A program made the position numbers and the translations under genes. Below the pieces are notes generated by a model that was given only the letters and a program-made list of their open reading frames with translations, ran no database searches and had not been told where the DNA came from. From Pseudomonadaceae bacterium SI-3 (lineage in GTDB: Bacteria > Pseudomonadota > Gammaproteobacteria > Pseudomonadales > Pseudomonadaceae), in assembly GCA_004010935.1 (NCBI GenBank), contig CP026511.1, positions 3,162,001 through 3,226,000 of the forward strand: a stretch of 64,000 nucleotides of DNA. The letters are read 5' to 3'. Positions 45,531 to 56,053 of the stretch are shown in pieces. The stretch's first letter is position 1; every line of letters starts with the position of its first letter.

Positions 45531-45866
45531 ATGAGCATTTTCAAACGCAACTCGCTGATTGCTTTCGGCTTCCTCACGGCGTTGCCCTTTACTGCGCTGC
45601 AGGCGCAGACCGAGCACGACGGCCACCATCCGGAAGGAGCCCCGCCGCAGCAATCCGTTCCCAAGGCCGGCCACCCGCAGACGCAACAAGGTGGAATGGT
45701 GCCCAGTGAAGAGATGGGGATGGACCATGAGGGCATGGATCACGACAAGATGATGCAGATGCACAAAGAGCATATGGGGTCCGGGCAGATGGACCACGGC
45801 AGCATGGGCAAGAGCCCGCAGCCACCCCAAGGGAGCGACGAAAAGAGCCCCCAGCATGACCATTAA
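45531..45866 (+). CDS. Exported Met/His-rich small protein of the copper operon
   Basis: The product has 111 residues from ATG 45531, chosen because AAGGAG lies 6 bases upstream; an ATG at 45516 overlaps copA. A signal peptide (about 1-25, ending LQAQ) leads to a mature part dense in Met, His, Asp and Gln ([26 protein letters not shown]). This looks like a disordered copper buffer, similar in composition to the CopB N-terminus. No domain family is recognised. Its end overlaps copB by 11 bases. Confidence 0.82.
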   Translation: MSIFKRNSLIAFGFLTALPFTALQAQTEHDGHHPEGAPPQQSVPKAGHPQTQQGGMVPSEEMGMDHEGMDHDKMMQMHKEHMGSGQMDHGSMGKSPQPPQGSDEKSPQHDH

Positions 45867-46836
45867 GGTCGCGCTGCTCGGCGCGCTCTGCCTGGCTGCG
45901 GCCACCAGCCACGCGCAGGAAGCGATGGACCACTCCGGCCATGCCGACCACTCACCGGCCGCCGCCGTTCCCGCTGAAAGTCACGGTCAGAACCACTCGC
46001 AGCCGAACCACACGCAATCGGACCGCGGCATGATGGATCATGAGGCTATGGATCATGGGACGATAGACCATTCAAATCACGCCATGCCGCACCCCCCCCC
46101 AACGGGGATCCCGCCAGGCGAGGCAGATCGCCCGCCTGTCCCGACGCTTAGTCCCGCCGACATCGAGGCGGCCTTTCCCGACCTGCCCGAACACGGCATG
46201 CATCAGGGCAGCAGCCATTTCATGTTCGTCGCCGACGAGCTGGAATGGCAGGACGCCGATGCCGGAAGCGCGCTGGCCTGGGATCTGAGTGGTTGGGCTG
46301 GCGGCGATATCGATCGGCTGGCCTTTCGCTCGGAAGGCGAGCGAACCAATGGGCATACCGAAGAAGCCGAACTGCAGCTGCTCTGGAGCCATGCCATCGA
46401 ACCCTGGTGGGAAACCGTCGCCGGTGTCCGCCAGGACTTCAAACCCGGCTCGCCGCAAACCTGGGCTGCATTCGGCCTGCAGGGAATGCCACTGTATGGG
46501 CTGGAAACCGAAGCCACGGCGTTTATTGGCGAGGGCGGCCAGTCAGCGCTCCGGTTGGAAGCCGAATACGACATGCTGCTGACTCAGCGCTGGGTGCTTC
46601 AGCCCACGGCAGAGATCAATCTTCATGGTCGCACGGACGAATCCCGTGGCATCGGCTCCGGGCTCAGCGATGCCAGCATTGGGCTCCGGCTGCGCTATGA
46701 AATCAGTCGACAGTTTGCGCCTTACGTGGGCGTCAGCTGGAGCCGGGCTTACGGCAACAGCGCCGAGCTGCAGCGGGCTGAAGGTGAAGACACAAGCGAG
46801 GCCCGTCTGGTGGCGGGCATCCGATTCTGGTTCTGA
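45856..46836 (+). CDS. copB: Outer-membrane copper-resistance protein CopB
   Basis: The 326-residue protein has a signal peptide (about 1-20), a His/Met/Asp-rich segment (about 22-90, [20 protein letters not shown]) and the CopB beta-barrel domain (about 105-326) with [21 protein letters not shown] and the family's C-terminal [13 protein letters not shown], ending in aromatic Phe as an outer-membrane protein. It works with CopA in copper sequestration. A run of nine C at 46092-46100 lies in frame in the linker before the barrel. Confidence 0.94.
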   Translation: MTIKVALLGALCLAAATSHAQEAMDHSGHADHSPAAAVPAESHGQNHSQPNHTQSDRGMMDHEAMDHGTIDHSNHAMPHPPPTGIPPGEADRPPVPTLSPADIEAAFPDLPEHGMHQGSSHFMFVADELEWQDADAGSALAWDLSGWAGGDIDRLAFRSEGERTNGHTEEAELQLLWSHAIEPWWETVAGVRQDFKPGSPQTWAAFGLQGMPLYGLETEATAFIGEGGQSALRLEAEYDMLLTQRWVLQPTAEINLHGRTDESRGIGSGLSDASIGLRLRYEISRQFAPYVGVSWSRAYGNSAELQRAEGEDTSEARLVAGIRFWF

Positions 46837-46844
46837 GGTAATGG

Positions 46845-47516
46845 ATGATGCTCAAAACCCTGACGACATTGCTACTGGCTGCATTGGCCTTGATTCTGGC
46901 AGCTACCGCCGTGGTGTACTTTGGAGTCGTCAATGTCGCGGCCGACGTTCCGCATAGCGGGCCGATCCGGGCGCTATTGGAGACGGCCCGCCAACGCTCC
47001 GTCGCGGTTCGCGCCGAAGCTATAGAAGTGCCAGAACTGAGCGATGCTGAACTGATTCGCTCGGGCGCCGGTAACTACGAGGCCATGTGCGTCGCCTGCC
47101 ATCTCGCGCCAGGGTCCGGCCCGACAGAACTGAGCGAGAACCTCAACCCTGCGCCGCCGAACCTGACTGACGCCAACCGCAAGCGCGACCCGGCCGAGGA
47201 TTTCTGGACGATCAAACATGGGATCAAAGCCACCGGCATGCCCGCCTGGGGCCAGAGCATGGACGATCGCTACATCTGGGAACTGGTCGCCCTGCTCGAG
47301 CAGCTGCCAGCGCTAACAGCCATGGAATATAGAACACTGGTGGCAACCAGCAATGGCCATCATCACGGCGGCGGCGAGACTCACATGCCCAGCGGTGCAC
47401 CCGGTGCTACAGCCGATCACCATGGCGACATGCGCTCGGCTGAAGAGCATCATCGGGCGATGGAGGCCAAGCCTGAAATCCACCGTCACGCCGACGGCAG
47501 CGATCACGCTCATTGA
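46845..47516 (+). CDS. Membrane-anchored cytochrome c with His-rich tail
   Basis: The 223-residue protein has a membrane helix or signal at about 8-30 (LLLAALALILAATAVVYFGV). The haem c site is CVACH (C82, C85, H86), with a distal Met in GIKATGMPAWG. The C-terminal 60 residues are rich in His (NGHHHGGGETH, DHHGDM, EEHHRAME, HRHADGSDHAH), likely metal-binding. It follows copB by 8 bases, so it is probably part of the copper operon and may pass electrons from copper oxidation; that is inferred. Confidence 0.87.
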   Translation: MMLKTLTTLLLAALALILAATAVVYFGVVNVAADVPHSGPIRALLETARQRSVAVRAEAIEVPELSDAELIRSGAGNYEAMCVACHLAPGSGPTELSENLNPAPPNLTDANRKRDPAEDFWTIKHGIKATGMPAWGQSMDDRYIWELVALLEQLPALTAMEYRTLVATSNGHHHGGGETHMPSGAPGATADHHGDMRSAEEHHRAMEAKPEIHRHADGSDHAH

Positions 47517-47525
47517 TCGGCTGCC

Positions 47526-47552
47526 CCGCCGCGTCTCGATCAGACGCCGCGG
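47526..47552. terminator. Hairpin between the cytochrome c gene and opgH
   Basis: An 11-base stem (CCGCCGCGTCT / AGACGCCGCGG) with one mismatch and loop CGATC lies between convergent genes. There is no U-tract on either strand, so it is only a possible terminator. Confidence 0.4.
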
Positions 47553-47570
47553 AGGCCCTTCGGTTTAGCC

Positions 47571-50153
47571 CTAGGACGCTGCAACTGGTTCGATGCCGGA
47601 GGCTTCTTTACCGAAGTCAGGCTGGCGGTAGGCGTCGCGCCAGGCCTGGTAGCGCTGATCTTGCCAGACCCGCGAGTGCAGCTGCGCCATACCGTCCGGA
47701 TCGTTCAGCAAGCGCCAGCGGGCCGCTTCGGCAGCACCGTTCGGTCCTGCATCGAGGATCTGCTGCATCCGCTGCTCACGCAGCAACTCGGCACCCGGCA
47801 CCACCTTGGCATGCCGCGCCCGCGCCATCCCGCACACCAGCGCGTTGTAGATCGGATCGACAGTGGCTGCGATAAAGCCTTTCGTCAGGGCATTGGCCTG
47901 GTTCTCCCGCGTATAGCGGTCGGTCGACGCCAGCTCCTGCGGCGGCTTGAACTCCTCCGGGATCAGAAACAGCTTACGGCGAAACGCCGCAAGACCGAGA
48001 CCGGTACGGCTGGTGATCACCGATACAGGCGCCGACAGGATCAGCGAAACCACGATTGGCGCCAGCCACCAGAGGAAGGCAGGGTCGAGCCAGCCCACCA
48101 ATGCCGTCCAGAGCACGCCCAGCAGCATTTGCGGGCCGTGTCGACGCAAGGCTTCGCTCCACGGTGTCGCGTTATCGGCGCGCTGCGGTGAATTCCACTG
48201 CACCGACCAGCCTAGAAACGCAGCGCTGACGAATACCGTGTGGAACAACATGCGCACTGGCGCGGCCAGCATCGAGAACAGGCTCTCCAGCAGCATCGAC
48301 AACAACAGACGAGTGCGCCCGCCGTACTCGTGAGCGCCCTGAATACAGATGAGCAATACGCTGAGCAGCTTCGGCAGGAACAGCAGGGTCAAGGTCGCCG
48401 TGAACAGCGCGATGGCTTCCTGCGGGTGCCATTGCGGCCACAAGGGATACAGCTGGTTCGGCTGCAGGAAATATTCCGGCACCATCAGCGTGTGAATCGC
48501 CAGCAGCCCCGTCGACAACGCCAGGAAGACGAACCACAGCGGCGCAGACAGGTAGGACATCACCCCGGTCAAGAACACAAAGCGATGCACCGTGTGCATC
48601 CCCTTGACCAGAAACAGCCGGAAGTTCATCAGGTTGCCGTGGCACCAGCGGCGGTCGCGCTTGAGTTCGTCAAGCAGGTTGGGCGGCAACTCCTCGTAGC
48701 TGCCCGGTAGGTCATAGGCGATCCACACCCCCCACCCCGCGCGACGCATCAGCGCCGCTTCAACGAAGTCGTGGGAGAGGATGTCGCCAGCGAACGAGCC
48801 CGTGCCGGGCAAGGGCGCCAAGGCGCAATGCTCAATGAACGGCTTGACCCTAATGATCGCGTTGTGGCCCCAGTAGTGCGACTCGCCCAGCTGCCAGAAA
48901 TTGAGCCCGGCCGTGAACAGCGGACCGTAGACCCGTGTGGCGAACTGCTGCATGCGCGCGTACAGCGTATCCATGCCCGAAGCCTTCGGCGCCGTCTGGA
49001 TGATACCTGCGCCGGGGTTGGCCTCCATCAGCCGCACCAGACTGGTCAGGCAATCGCCGCTCATCACGCTGTCGGCATCGAGCACCACCATGTAGCGGTA
49101 GCTGCTGCCCCAGCGACGGCAGAAGTCATCGATGTTGCCACTCTTGCGCTTCACCCGGCGGCGGCGACGTCGGTAGAAGATATGGCCGAAGCCATCGACT
49201 TCGCGACAGACCTCCAGCCAGGCCTTCTGCTCGGCGACACAGGTGTCGGGATCATTGCTGTCGCTGAGCACGAAGATGTCGAAATGTTCTAGCTGTCCCG
49301 TCGCCTTGAGCGACTCGAAGGTCGCGCGCAGCCCGGCGAATACACGCGGCACATCCTCGTTGGCAATCGGCATCACCAACGCCGTGCGCGCCTCGCGTGG
49401 GATTGGCTCGTCGCCAAGGGTAGTCGCCGAAATGTTGTAGCGGTCATTGCCCTTGAGCAGCTGAAAGAAGCCCATCAGCGCGGTCCAGAAACCCACCGAC
49501 ACCCAGCAGAACAACAGGGCGAACAGCAACAGAATGCTGGTTTGCACAACATACGGAAGAATCTGCCGTGCCGATTCTTGCAGCGGCTGCTGGAACACCT
49601 CCTGCAGATCGACCAGTGCCCAGCCCTGATACGGCAGCACCGATTTCATGTGCCAAGTGGCAACCACCGTCTGCAGCAGCATCAGCACCAGCAATGTAGC
49701 GCGCCGGACCGCCGCCACCCGGCGCCAACCCGAACGATCGGCGGACTGAGCCGGAGGCATTTCCACCGTGCGGTTCTTCTTGCGCAGCAAGCGCCACCAG
49801 CTGAGTCGTAACACGTTGGTATGCCAAGGCTCCGGCACCATGCGCGTGCGCACGATGGGCGGTGTCGACTCAATGCAGACGCGCCCCTGATGGTCGCGCG
49901 TTAGCGCCTTGGCACGCTCCAGGGTTTCGCCCCAGCCAAGCTTCAGACGAGCGGCGACCGAGCCCAGCAAATCGCCTCCGCTCGGCTCCACGTCACTGGC
50001 AGTTGGCACCGCCCGGCCCAATGCCCGATGAATATCCTCCAGCGCTCCATCGCCCTGAGCCATATTCTTGATCAGGGCTTGGCGTTGCGGGTCATCAAGG
50101 GGCAACTGGCTGATATAGCGCCCTGTTATCGAAGGGTCCACGGGACTATTCAT
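47571..50153 (-). CDS. opgH: Glucan biosynthesis glucosyltransferase OpgH
   Basis: The product has 860 residues from ATG 50153 ([17 protein letters not shown]). Two membrane helices (about 125-145 and 180-205) precede a cytoplasmic GT2 glycosyltransferase domain (about 225-540) with [12 protein letters not shown] (DxD) and [11 protein letters not shown] (the RxxRW-type motif), then five or six further helices. It makes the beta-1,2-glucan backbone of osmoregulated periplasmic glucans from UDP-glucose. The start overlaps opgG by 8 bases. Confidence 0.95.
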   Translation of the reverse strand: MNSPVDPSITGRYISQLPLDDPQRQALIKNMAQGDGALEDIHRALGRAVPTASDVEPSGGDLLGSVAARLKLGWGETLERAKALTRDHQGRVCIESTPPIVRTRMVPEPWHTNVLRLSWWRLLRKKNRTVEMPPAQSADRSGWRRVAAVRRATLLVLMLLQTVVATWHMKSVLPYQGWALVDLQEVFQQPLQESARQILPYVVQTSILLLFALLFCWVSVGFWTALMGFFQLLKGNDRYNISATTLGDEPIPREARTALVMPIANEDVPRVFAGLRATFESLKATGQLEHFDIFVLSDSNDPDTCVAEQKAWLEVCREVDGFGHIFYRRRRRRVKRKSGNIDDFCRRWGSSYRYMVVLDADSVMSGDCLTSLVRLMEANPGAGIIQTAPKASGMDTLYARMQQFATRVYGPLFTAGLNFWQLGESHYWGHNAIIRVKPFIEHCALAPLPGTGSFAGDILSHDFVEAALMRRAGWGVWIAYDLPGSYEELPPNLLDELKRDRRWCHGNLMNFRLFLVKGMHTVHRFVFLTGVMSYLSAPLWFVFLALSTGLLAIHTLMVPEYFLQPNQLYPLWPQWHPQEAIALFTATLTLLFLPKLLSVLLICIQGAHEYGGRTRLLLSMLLESLFSMLAAPVRMLFHTVFVSAAFLGWSVQWNSPQRADNATPWSEALRRHGPQMLLGVLWTALVGWLDPAFLWWLAPIVVSLILSAPVSVITSRTGLGLAAFRRKLFLIPEEFKPPQELASTDRYTRENQANALTKGFIAATVDPIYNALVCGMARARHAKVVPGAELLREQRMQQILDAGPNGAAEAARWRLLNDPDGMAQLHSRVWQDQRYQAWRDAYRQPDFGKEASGIEPVAAS

Positions 50154-51717
50154 TGGTCGGGATCTGGTAGCTCCAGGTTTCGGAAAGCGTCTTCTCGCCA
50201 TCCACCAGCGCTGCCCTTAGTTCAACCGGTTGTTTGGGATCTCGAACCTTCAAACGCAAGGTCAGACGCCAGCCGTCGGTCACCGGGTTATGCCGCAGGT
50301 TGTTTTCCACCAGCTCGGCATTGTCACCAATGCTGACCCGCGTGCTGACCGGCGCGTCTGCAGGCAGCTCGGCCAGGTTGGGGCCGATGAAATCCACGAT
50401 CAGCGCCGTGCTGCCGTCAGGCTGGCGAATCAGGTTGGACTGTTTGACATCGCCTGCCGACAGACGTGTCTGGCTGACCCAGGCAAGTTTCGGATCATGC
50501 AGCGCGGGTTCATCCATAGTGAAGTGCAGCCGGTACTCGAAATCCAGCGGCTCGCCGGGCTCCGGTCGCTGCTCCGGGACCCAGAAGGCAACGATGTTGT
50601 CGTTTGTTTCGTCAGGCGTAGGAATCTCGATCAGTTCCACGCGACCCTTGCCCCAATCGCCCTTGGGCTCGACCCAGCCGCTGGGCCGCAGCTCGTAGCG
50701 GTCGTCCAGATCCTCGTAGCGGCCGAAGTCGCGGGTACGCTGGAGCAGCCCAAAACCGCGCGGGTTTTCGACCGCGTAGCTGCTGATAGCCAGCCGCTTG
50801 GGATTGTTCAGCGGCCGCCAGATCCACTCGTCAGCGCCGGTATGAATCGCCAGCCCCTCGGAGTCGTGCAGCTGCGGCCGGTAGTTGAGCAGTTCGCTTG
50901 GCTGGTTGGCGCCGAACAGATACATGCTGGTGAGCGCAGCGATGCCCAGCTTCTCCACGGGCTCACGCAGATAGACGCGCGCTTTGACATCGACCGTGCT
51001 GTCCTTGCCGGGCGTGACCACCATCCGATAAGCGCCGGTGGCGCGCGGGGAGTCAAGCAGCGCATAGATCACCAGGTTGCGACGGTCAGCTTCGGGGCGT
51101 TCGATCCAGAATTCGCGGAAGCGTGGAAACTCCTCTCCGCTCGGCAGCGCTGTATCGATAGCCAGACCGCGTGCAGACAGGCCGTATACCTGATCCTTGC
51201 CGATGACCCGGAAATAGCTGGCGCCAAGCAGCGTCATCAGCTCATCGGCCTTATCCGGCTTGTTCAGCGGATAAAGCACTTTGAAACCGGCAAACCCAAG
51301 GTTTTCCAGCGCAGCAGGTTCGATCTCAACGTTGCCGAACTCGAACATCTCCGGGCTATAGCGCACCTTCTCGACGCCTTTGGCGGTGATCTCGTTGATT
51401 CGCACCGGAACATCGAAGTGCATGCCCTGATGGTAGAACTGCACTTCGAAAGGCGTCGGCGCGTCATGCCAGAGCGCCTTGTCACCGCGGAAGCGCAGCT
51501 GCTGATAGTCAGCAAACGCCATGTTGCGGAACACGGGCGGCAGATTGCTCTTCGGCGCTGCATAGCCTTCGGCCGCCAGTTTTTCCGCCTTGGCCGCGAC
51601 ATCATCGAGGCTGAATGCCCAGCTACTGCAGGCAAACAGACCCAAACACAGACTCAACGTCATTCCCAGTGCCCGACCTGAGCGAGCCCCTGATTTGAAA
51701 TGATAGGTACGTGACAC
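50146..51717 (-). CDS. opgG: Periplasmic glucan biosynthesis protein OpgG
   Basis: The product has 523 residues from GTG 51717 ([16 protein letters not shown]), with AGGAGG just upstream; an ATG two bases away is out of frame. The signal peptide (about 15-36) ends SSWAFS. The OpgD/OpgG domain fills the rest, with [30 protein letters not shown] and the C-terminal Ig-like part. It acts on the glucan chain in the periplasm. It is the first gene of opgGH. Confidence 0.94.
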   Translation of the reverse strand: MSRTYHFKSGARSGRALGMTLSLCLGLFACSSWAFSLDDVAAKAEKLAAEGYAAPKSNLPPVFRNMAFADYQQLRFRGDKALWHDAPTPFEVQFYHQGMHFDVPVRINEITAKGVEKVRYSPEMFEFGNVEIEPAALENLGFAGFKVLYPLNKPDKADELMTLLGASYFRVIGKDQVYGLSARGLAIDTALPSGEEFPRFREFWIERPEADRRNLVIYALLDSPRATGAYRMVVTPGKDSTVDVKARVYLREPVEKLGIAALTSMYLFGANQPSELLNYRPQLHDSEGLAIHTGADEWIWRPLNNPKRLAISSYAVENPRGFGLLQRTRDFGRYEDLDDRYELRPSGWVEPKGDWGKGRVELIEIPTPDETNDNIVAFWVPEQRPEPGEPLDFEYRLHFTMDEPALHDPKLAWVSQTRLSAGDVKQSNLIRQPDGSTALIVDFIGPNLAELPADAPVSTRVSIGDNAELVENNLRHNPVTDGWRLTLRLKVRDPKQPVELRAALVDGEKTLSETWSYQIPTNE

Positions 51718-51951
51718 ATCGCCTCCTGAGCAATCACGATTACCGCTGACCGCGTTGCGGCCCGGTTTGCTGTTGTTGGTCTTCCGCAGCGGCAAATGAT
51801 TCCCTGCGGAGCCAAGCAAAGCGGCAAATCATCCCACGCCGCATGTGCGCCGGATAGCTACCTGGAGAGGTCTTTTTTCACATTGCGTGCCGTCGCCTAA
51901 CGCCCGGCGGTAAAGGGCTGAGGCCAGGCGACCTGCGGTCAGTTCGATGTC

Positions 51952-54243
51952 TTACAGAAGCGTGAACTGCCCCCGCTTGACCCGTTCCGAATCCAACCCT
52001 ATCTGCACCTCGAACACGCCGGGCTCAGCAACCCGCTCGAGTTGCGCGTTAACGAATTTCAGGTCCTCCTCTTCGAGCTTGAATCGGACCTCCCGCGTCT
52101 CGCCGGCCTTGAGGAAAACCTTGCGAAATCCTTTGAGCTCCTTCACCGGACGAATCACCGATGCCACCTCGTCCCGAACGTACAACTGCACGACCGTCGC
52201 ACCGTCACGCGACCCGGTGTTTTTCAGCGTCACGCTTGCTTCCAGGCCGCCGCCGCGCGGCATGTTCGGGCTGGACAAGCGCACCTCGGACAATTCGAAG
52301 TCGGTGTAGCTCAGGCCATAGCCGAAGGGATAGAGCGGCCCATTGGGCTCCTCAAAGTACTGCGAGGTGTAGTTGCCCGGCTTGCCCTCGACATAGGGCC
52401 GGCCGACGCGCAGGTGGTTGTAATAGGTAGGAATCTGCCCCACCGAACGCGGGAAAGAGATCGGCAGCTTGCCGGCGGGATTCTGATCGCCAAAGAGCAC
52501 ATCCGCGATGGCATGTCCCCCTTCGGTACCACTGAACCAGGTTTCTACAACTGCATCGGCGTTGGCCTTCGCCCAGTTGAGATCCAGCGGACGGCCATTC
52601 ATCAGCACCAGCACCAGCGGCTTGCCGGTCTTCTTGAGCGCTTTCAGAAGTGCTTGCTGGCTTTTCGGGATCTGCAGACTGGTGCGACTCGACGCTTCAT
52701 GGGACATGCCGCGCGACTCACCGACTGCGGCAACGATCACGTCGGCCTGTTTGGCAATGGCGACCGCTTCGGCAACCATCGTTTCGGGTGAGCGTGGGTC
52801 TTGCACTACTTCGGGGTTGTCCCAGTTGAGAAAGTTCAGGTACTCGACCATGTGCGGGTCGTCGGTAATATTGGCGCCGCGGGCGTGACGCAGAACGGCT
52901 TTGTCACCCAACGCGTCGAGCAAGCCCTGGCGCAGGGTCACCGACTGTTTAGCGACGCCTGCAGCGGACCAGCTGCCCATCATGTCGACCGGCGAATCGG
53001 CCAGCGGACCGACCAGCGCAATGGTGCCGCGCTTTTGCAGCGGCAAGGTCTGACCCTTGTTTTCCAGCAGCACGATCGATTCACGCGCGACGGCTCTGGC
53101 GGCCTCGCGATGCAAACGGCTTTCCGCGTTGACGTCCGCCGGATCGTCTTTGGCCGAGCCGATGCGTCGGAACGGGTCGTGGAACAGGCCCATGTCGTAC
53201 TTGGCGCCAAGCACCTCGCGCACAGCCGTGTCGATTTCGCCGATGCCGACCTCACCCGATGCCACCAGCCCCGGCAGTTCCTCGCGATACAGCGAGTCGG
53301 CCATGCTCATATCGATGCCGGCCTTGATCGCCAGCTTTGCCGCCTCGCGGCCGTCTTTGGCTACGCCATGACGCATCAGTTCGCTGATCGCCCCGTGATC
53401 GCTGAGAGCAACGCCGTCGAAGCCCCAGTCGCGCCGTAGCAGATCCTGCAGTAGCCAGGTATTCGCGCTGGCTGGCACTCCGTTGATGGAATTCAGCGCC
53501 ACCATCACGCCCCCCGCCCCGGCGTCGATAGCAGCGTGATAAGGCGGCAGGTAGTCCTGATGCATGCGCATCGGGCTCATATCCACCACGTTGTAGTCAC
53601 GCCCGCCCTCGACCGCACCGTACAGGGCGAAATGCTTGACGCTCGCGGTCACGCTGTCCGCCGCAGCTGGCGAATCGCCCTGATAGGCCTGCACCATGGT
53701 GCGCGCGATTTCCGAAACCAGATAAGGGTCTTCGCCGAAGCCTTCGGATGTACGGCCCCAGCGTGGATCTCGGGAAATGTCGACCATAGGCGCGAAGGTC
53801 ATGTCCAGGCCGTCAGCACTGGCTTCGATGGCCTGCACGCGGCCACTGGTGGCGATTGTGTCGAGATCCCAGCTTGAGGCCAGGCCCAGGCCGATGGGAA
53901 AGATCGTCCGATGACCATGCACCACGTCATAGGCAAAGAAGATCGGGATCTTCATCCGGCTGCGCAGGGCTGCCTGTTGCATCGGCCGGTTGTCGTGGCG
54001 GGTGACGGTATTGAAGGTGCCGCCAATATGGCCCGCTTTCAGTTCGTCGAGGATGCGTTCGCGCGGCATATCGCCGCCGATGCTGATCAACCGCAACTGG
54101 CCGATTTTCTCCTCCAGCGTCATCTGCTCGATAAGGCTGGCGATAAAGGCCGGCTTGTCATCCAGCAAAGGGGAACGAGGTTCGGCGGCGATGGATTGCA
54201 GCGAAAGACCGGCCATCAGGCCGAGCATAAACAGCCGTTTCAT
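51952..54243 (-). CDS. bglX: Periplasmic beta-glucosidase BglX (GH3)
   Basis: The 763-residue protein has a signal peptide (about 1-20, LSLQSIAA). The GH3 N-terminal barrel (about 35-340) includes KHFALYGAVEGGRDYN, and the nucleophile is D282 in GVALSDHGAIS. The GH3 C-terminal domain (about 375-610) and a fibronectin-III-like domain (about 650-755) follow. It hydrolyses beta-glucosides in the periplasm. It lies next to opgGH on the same strand, 234 bases away, so a role in trimming periplasmic glucans is possible. Confidence 0.95.
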   Translation of the reverse strand: MKRLFMLGLMAGLSLQSIAAEPRSPLLDDKPAFIASLIEQMTLEEKIGQLRLISIGGDMPRERILDELKAGHIGGTFNTVTRHDNRPMQQAALRSRMKIPIFFAYDVVHGHRTIFPIGLGLASSWDLDTIATSGRVQAIEASADGLDMTFAPMVDISRDPRWGRTSEGFGEDPYLVSEIARTMVQAYQGDSPAAADSVTASVKHFALYGAVEGGRDYNVVDMSPMRMHQDYLPPYHAAIDAGAGGVMVALNSINGVPASANTWLLQDLLRRDWGFDGVALSDHGAISELMRHGVAKDGREAAKLAIKAGIDMSMADSLYREELPGLVASGEVGIGEIDTAVREVLGAKYDMGLFHDPFRRIGSAKDDPADVNAESRLHREAARAVARESIVLLENKGQTLPLQKRGTIALVGPLADSPVDMMGSWSAAGVAKQSVTLRQGLLDALGDKAVLRHARGANITDDPHMVEYLNFLNWDNPEVVQDPRSPETMVAEAVAIAKQADVIVAAVGESRGMSHEASSRTSLQIPKSQQALLKALKKTGKPLVLVLMNGRPLDLNWAKANADAVVETWFSGTEGGHAIADVLFGDQNPAGKLPISFPRSVGQIPTYYNHLRVGRPYVEGKPGNYTSQYFEEPNGPLYPFGYGLSYTDFELSEVRLSSPNMPRGGGLEASVTLKNTGSRDGATVVQLYVRDEVASVIRPVKELKGFRKVFLKAGETREVRFKLEEEDLKFVNAQLERVAEPGVFEVQIGLDSERVKRGQFTLL

Positions 54244-54550
54244 TATTGGGAGATTCCTGAGCCTGAGAGGCTAATGGGACGAACCATCTGATTCTGGCAT
54301 CGCCGGATTAAGCGTTGCCGAGTATGAGTTTTCCGATGGATTACAACCAGCGCTATCCAACGGCGGCGCAGCCATTGCAGCGCGCCGCTATGGGCATTCG
54401 GGATTACAGGTGTGCGGGGCACGCCGTTCGTCTCACCAGGAACCGGCAGCGATCAGTTGATCAGGCCGCCGGGGGGTACGCCAGCCAATCGGCAAGCGCG
54501 GCTGGCATGGACGGGATCGGACCACTTCGTCAGTGACCCGCCTCACAGGG
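54244..54550. other. 307-base gap upstream of bglX
   Basis: The gap lies between the bglX start and the end of the DUF3087 gene. It must hold the bglX promoter. I see no REP, no strong palindrome, no short coding frame with a ribosome site and no clear promoter pair. Confidence 0.5.
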
Positions 54551-55090
54551 TCACTTTCCTGCGGGGAAACGCTTCACGGAGGCTAGCCAGGCGTCATCCA
54601 GACGGTTTTGATCAATATCCATCCCGCGCGCTTCCATCATGTCGCGATGCTGATTGATTTCTTCTATCACTTCGCTGAGCGAGGCGCTGTTGCCATCCAG
54701 CTGATGCATCTGCGTCAGCCCGAGATGGTAGAACCGCAGCAGTTTTATCGCCTCGGGATCACCTGCTGCCACACCCGCCGTGACATGGTGCATGACGTTA
54801 GTGACGCTCATCAGGCTGCGTTTGAGGTTCCAGCCGTAAGCAGCGCAAGCCATCCAGGACTGCTGCAGATAGACAAAGCGCACCAATGCGGCAGTCAGCA
54901 GCAAACCGGCCACGACCCCTGCCACGTTCCACTTCAGGTTATCTGCACCCGCCTCGCCGAACAGCGCAACGGCCAGGGTCGCCAGCCCCATCGCCAGCAC
55001 TGCAAAGGTCACGGCGACAACCAGCGTGCTGCGTCGCGTCTTCTGCCGGTAGGTTTCCGGGCTGAGCGACTTGATTTCGAATACCACCAT
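54551..55090 (-). CDS. DUF3087 membrane protein
   Basis: The product has 179 residues from ATG 55090 (MVVFEIKSLSPETYRQKTRR). Two adjacent membrane helices (about 23-45 and 55-75) are followed by a helical cytoplasmic part ending DDAWLASVKRFPAGK. This is the DUF3087 pattern. Function is unknown. AAGGA lies 10 bases before the ATG; a longer frame upstream to 55279 does not look coding. Confidence 0.84.
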   Translation of the reverse strand: MVVFEIKSLSPETYRQKTRRSTLVVAVTFAVLAMGLATLAVALFGEAGADNLKWNVAGVVAGLLLTAALVRFVYLQQSWMACAAYGWNLKRSLMSVTNVMHHVTAGVAAGDPEAIKLLRFYHLGLTQMHQLDGNSASLSEVIEEINQHRDMMEARGMDIDQNRLDDAWLASVKRFPAGK

Positions 55091-55341
55091 GAGTTCGCGA
55101 TCCTTGGGCTGGACGGGGAGAAAGTGCCGACGGCGTTGCATTATTACCCAGCCAAGCTTTGGGCAGCTGATACGGGACAGCCTTTGTGTCGCCCGTCGAA
55201 GACCACCATCGGGGCTGACGGACCCGGCATGCCAACGACGTCGCAGCACAGACAGCACGACCAACCCGCTGGCTTTCAAGCGTCAGTGCCAGGCTCTATG
55301 ATCAGCGCATCCTTTCCTTGGCAGTCAAAAGGGCCTCTATC

Positions 55342-55896
55342 ATGAGCCGCTATGAAATATCGTTTTCCGGCGAACTCGCTCCGGGCGCAAAGCTGGAGCA
55401 GGTCGAGGCCAACCTGACTCGCCTGTTTCAGGCCGACGCCCAGCGCATCGCCGTGCTGTTTTCCGGTCGGCGGATCGTGATCAAGCAGGACCTCGACCAT
55501 GCCAGCGTCGAGAAGTATCGCCAGGCCATGGCCCGCGCGGGTGCCATTGCCGAAGTGCGACCGATGCCGGTGGAAGTCGAGGAAATCGAGCTCGCCCCGC
55601 CGCCGTCGGAAGACGCAGTTCCGGCACAACAGCCGTCTGCCCCTGCAGCATCGCCACAACCGTTGAGGGTCGCTCCGCGCGACGAATACATGGCGGCCTT
55701 CGTCGACGTCGAGGCGCCGGACTTCGGCATTGCACCGGTCGGCGTCGATCTTCAGGACGCCCGCGCGCCCGTGCAGCCGCCTGTTGTCGACTTGTCACAG
55801 TTCAGCCTGGCACCGGTGGGCAGCGATATGGGCGAACGGCGCCGTGCCAGCGATGCGCCTGTGCCGGACACCTCCCATCTGAAGTTGGTGGACTGA
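55342..55896 (+). CDS. Uncharacterised protein with conserved N-terminal module and proline-rich tail
   Basis: The product has 184 residues from ATG 55342 (MSRYEISFSGELAPGAKLEQ). The first 75 residues form a compact alpha/beta-looking module (VEANLTRLFQADAQRIAVLF, SGRRIVIKQDLDHASVEKYR, QAMARAGAIAEV). The rest is low-complexity, Pro/Ala/Asp-rich, with two similar short motifs, FGIAPVGVDL and FSLAPVGSDM, 35-40 residues apart. No signal peptide or membrane helix is seen. I do not know its function. Confidence 0.72.
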   Translation: MSRYEISFSGELAPGAKLEQVEANLTRLFQADAQRIAVLFSGRRIVIKQDLDHASVEKYRQAMARAGAIAEVRPMPVEVEEIELAPPPSEDAVPAQQPSAPAASPQPLRVAPRDEYMAAFVDVEAPDFGIAPVGVDLQDARAPVQPPVVDLSQFSLAPVGSDMGERRRASDAPVPDTSHLKLVD

Positions 55897-55956
55897 TCCC
55901 CGCCCCGCAGGATGGCTTTTACTCCACCCACCTGACCAGAGGCGACCTCCCGGCCC

Positions 55957-55979
55957 TGTAGGGTGGGCTTCAGCCCACC
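55957..55979 (+). repeat. GGGTGGGCTTC palindrome, third copy
   Basis: TGTAGGGTGGGCTTCAGCCC then ACC forms a hairpin (GGTGGGCT / AGCCCACC). It is nearly identical to the copy at 877-899 and lies between the uncharacterised gene and the exonuclease gene. Confidence 0.8.
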
Positions 55980-56053
55980 GACGCGACCTTGCAGGCGAAC
56001 TCCCAACGCCGACCCGCGCTCCAACGCTACAAGCCCGCAAAGTGTCTGTATTC

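Noticed and set aside
50230..51681. 483-codon plus-strand frame opposite opgG
   Set aside because: Antisense shadow of opgG with no domain, signal or ribosome site that would set it apart.
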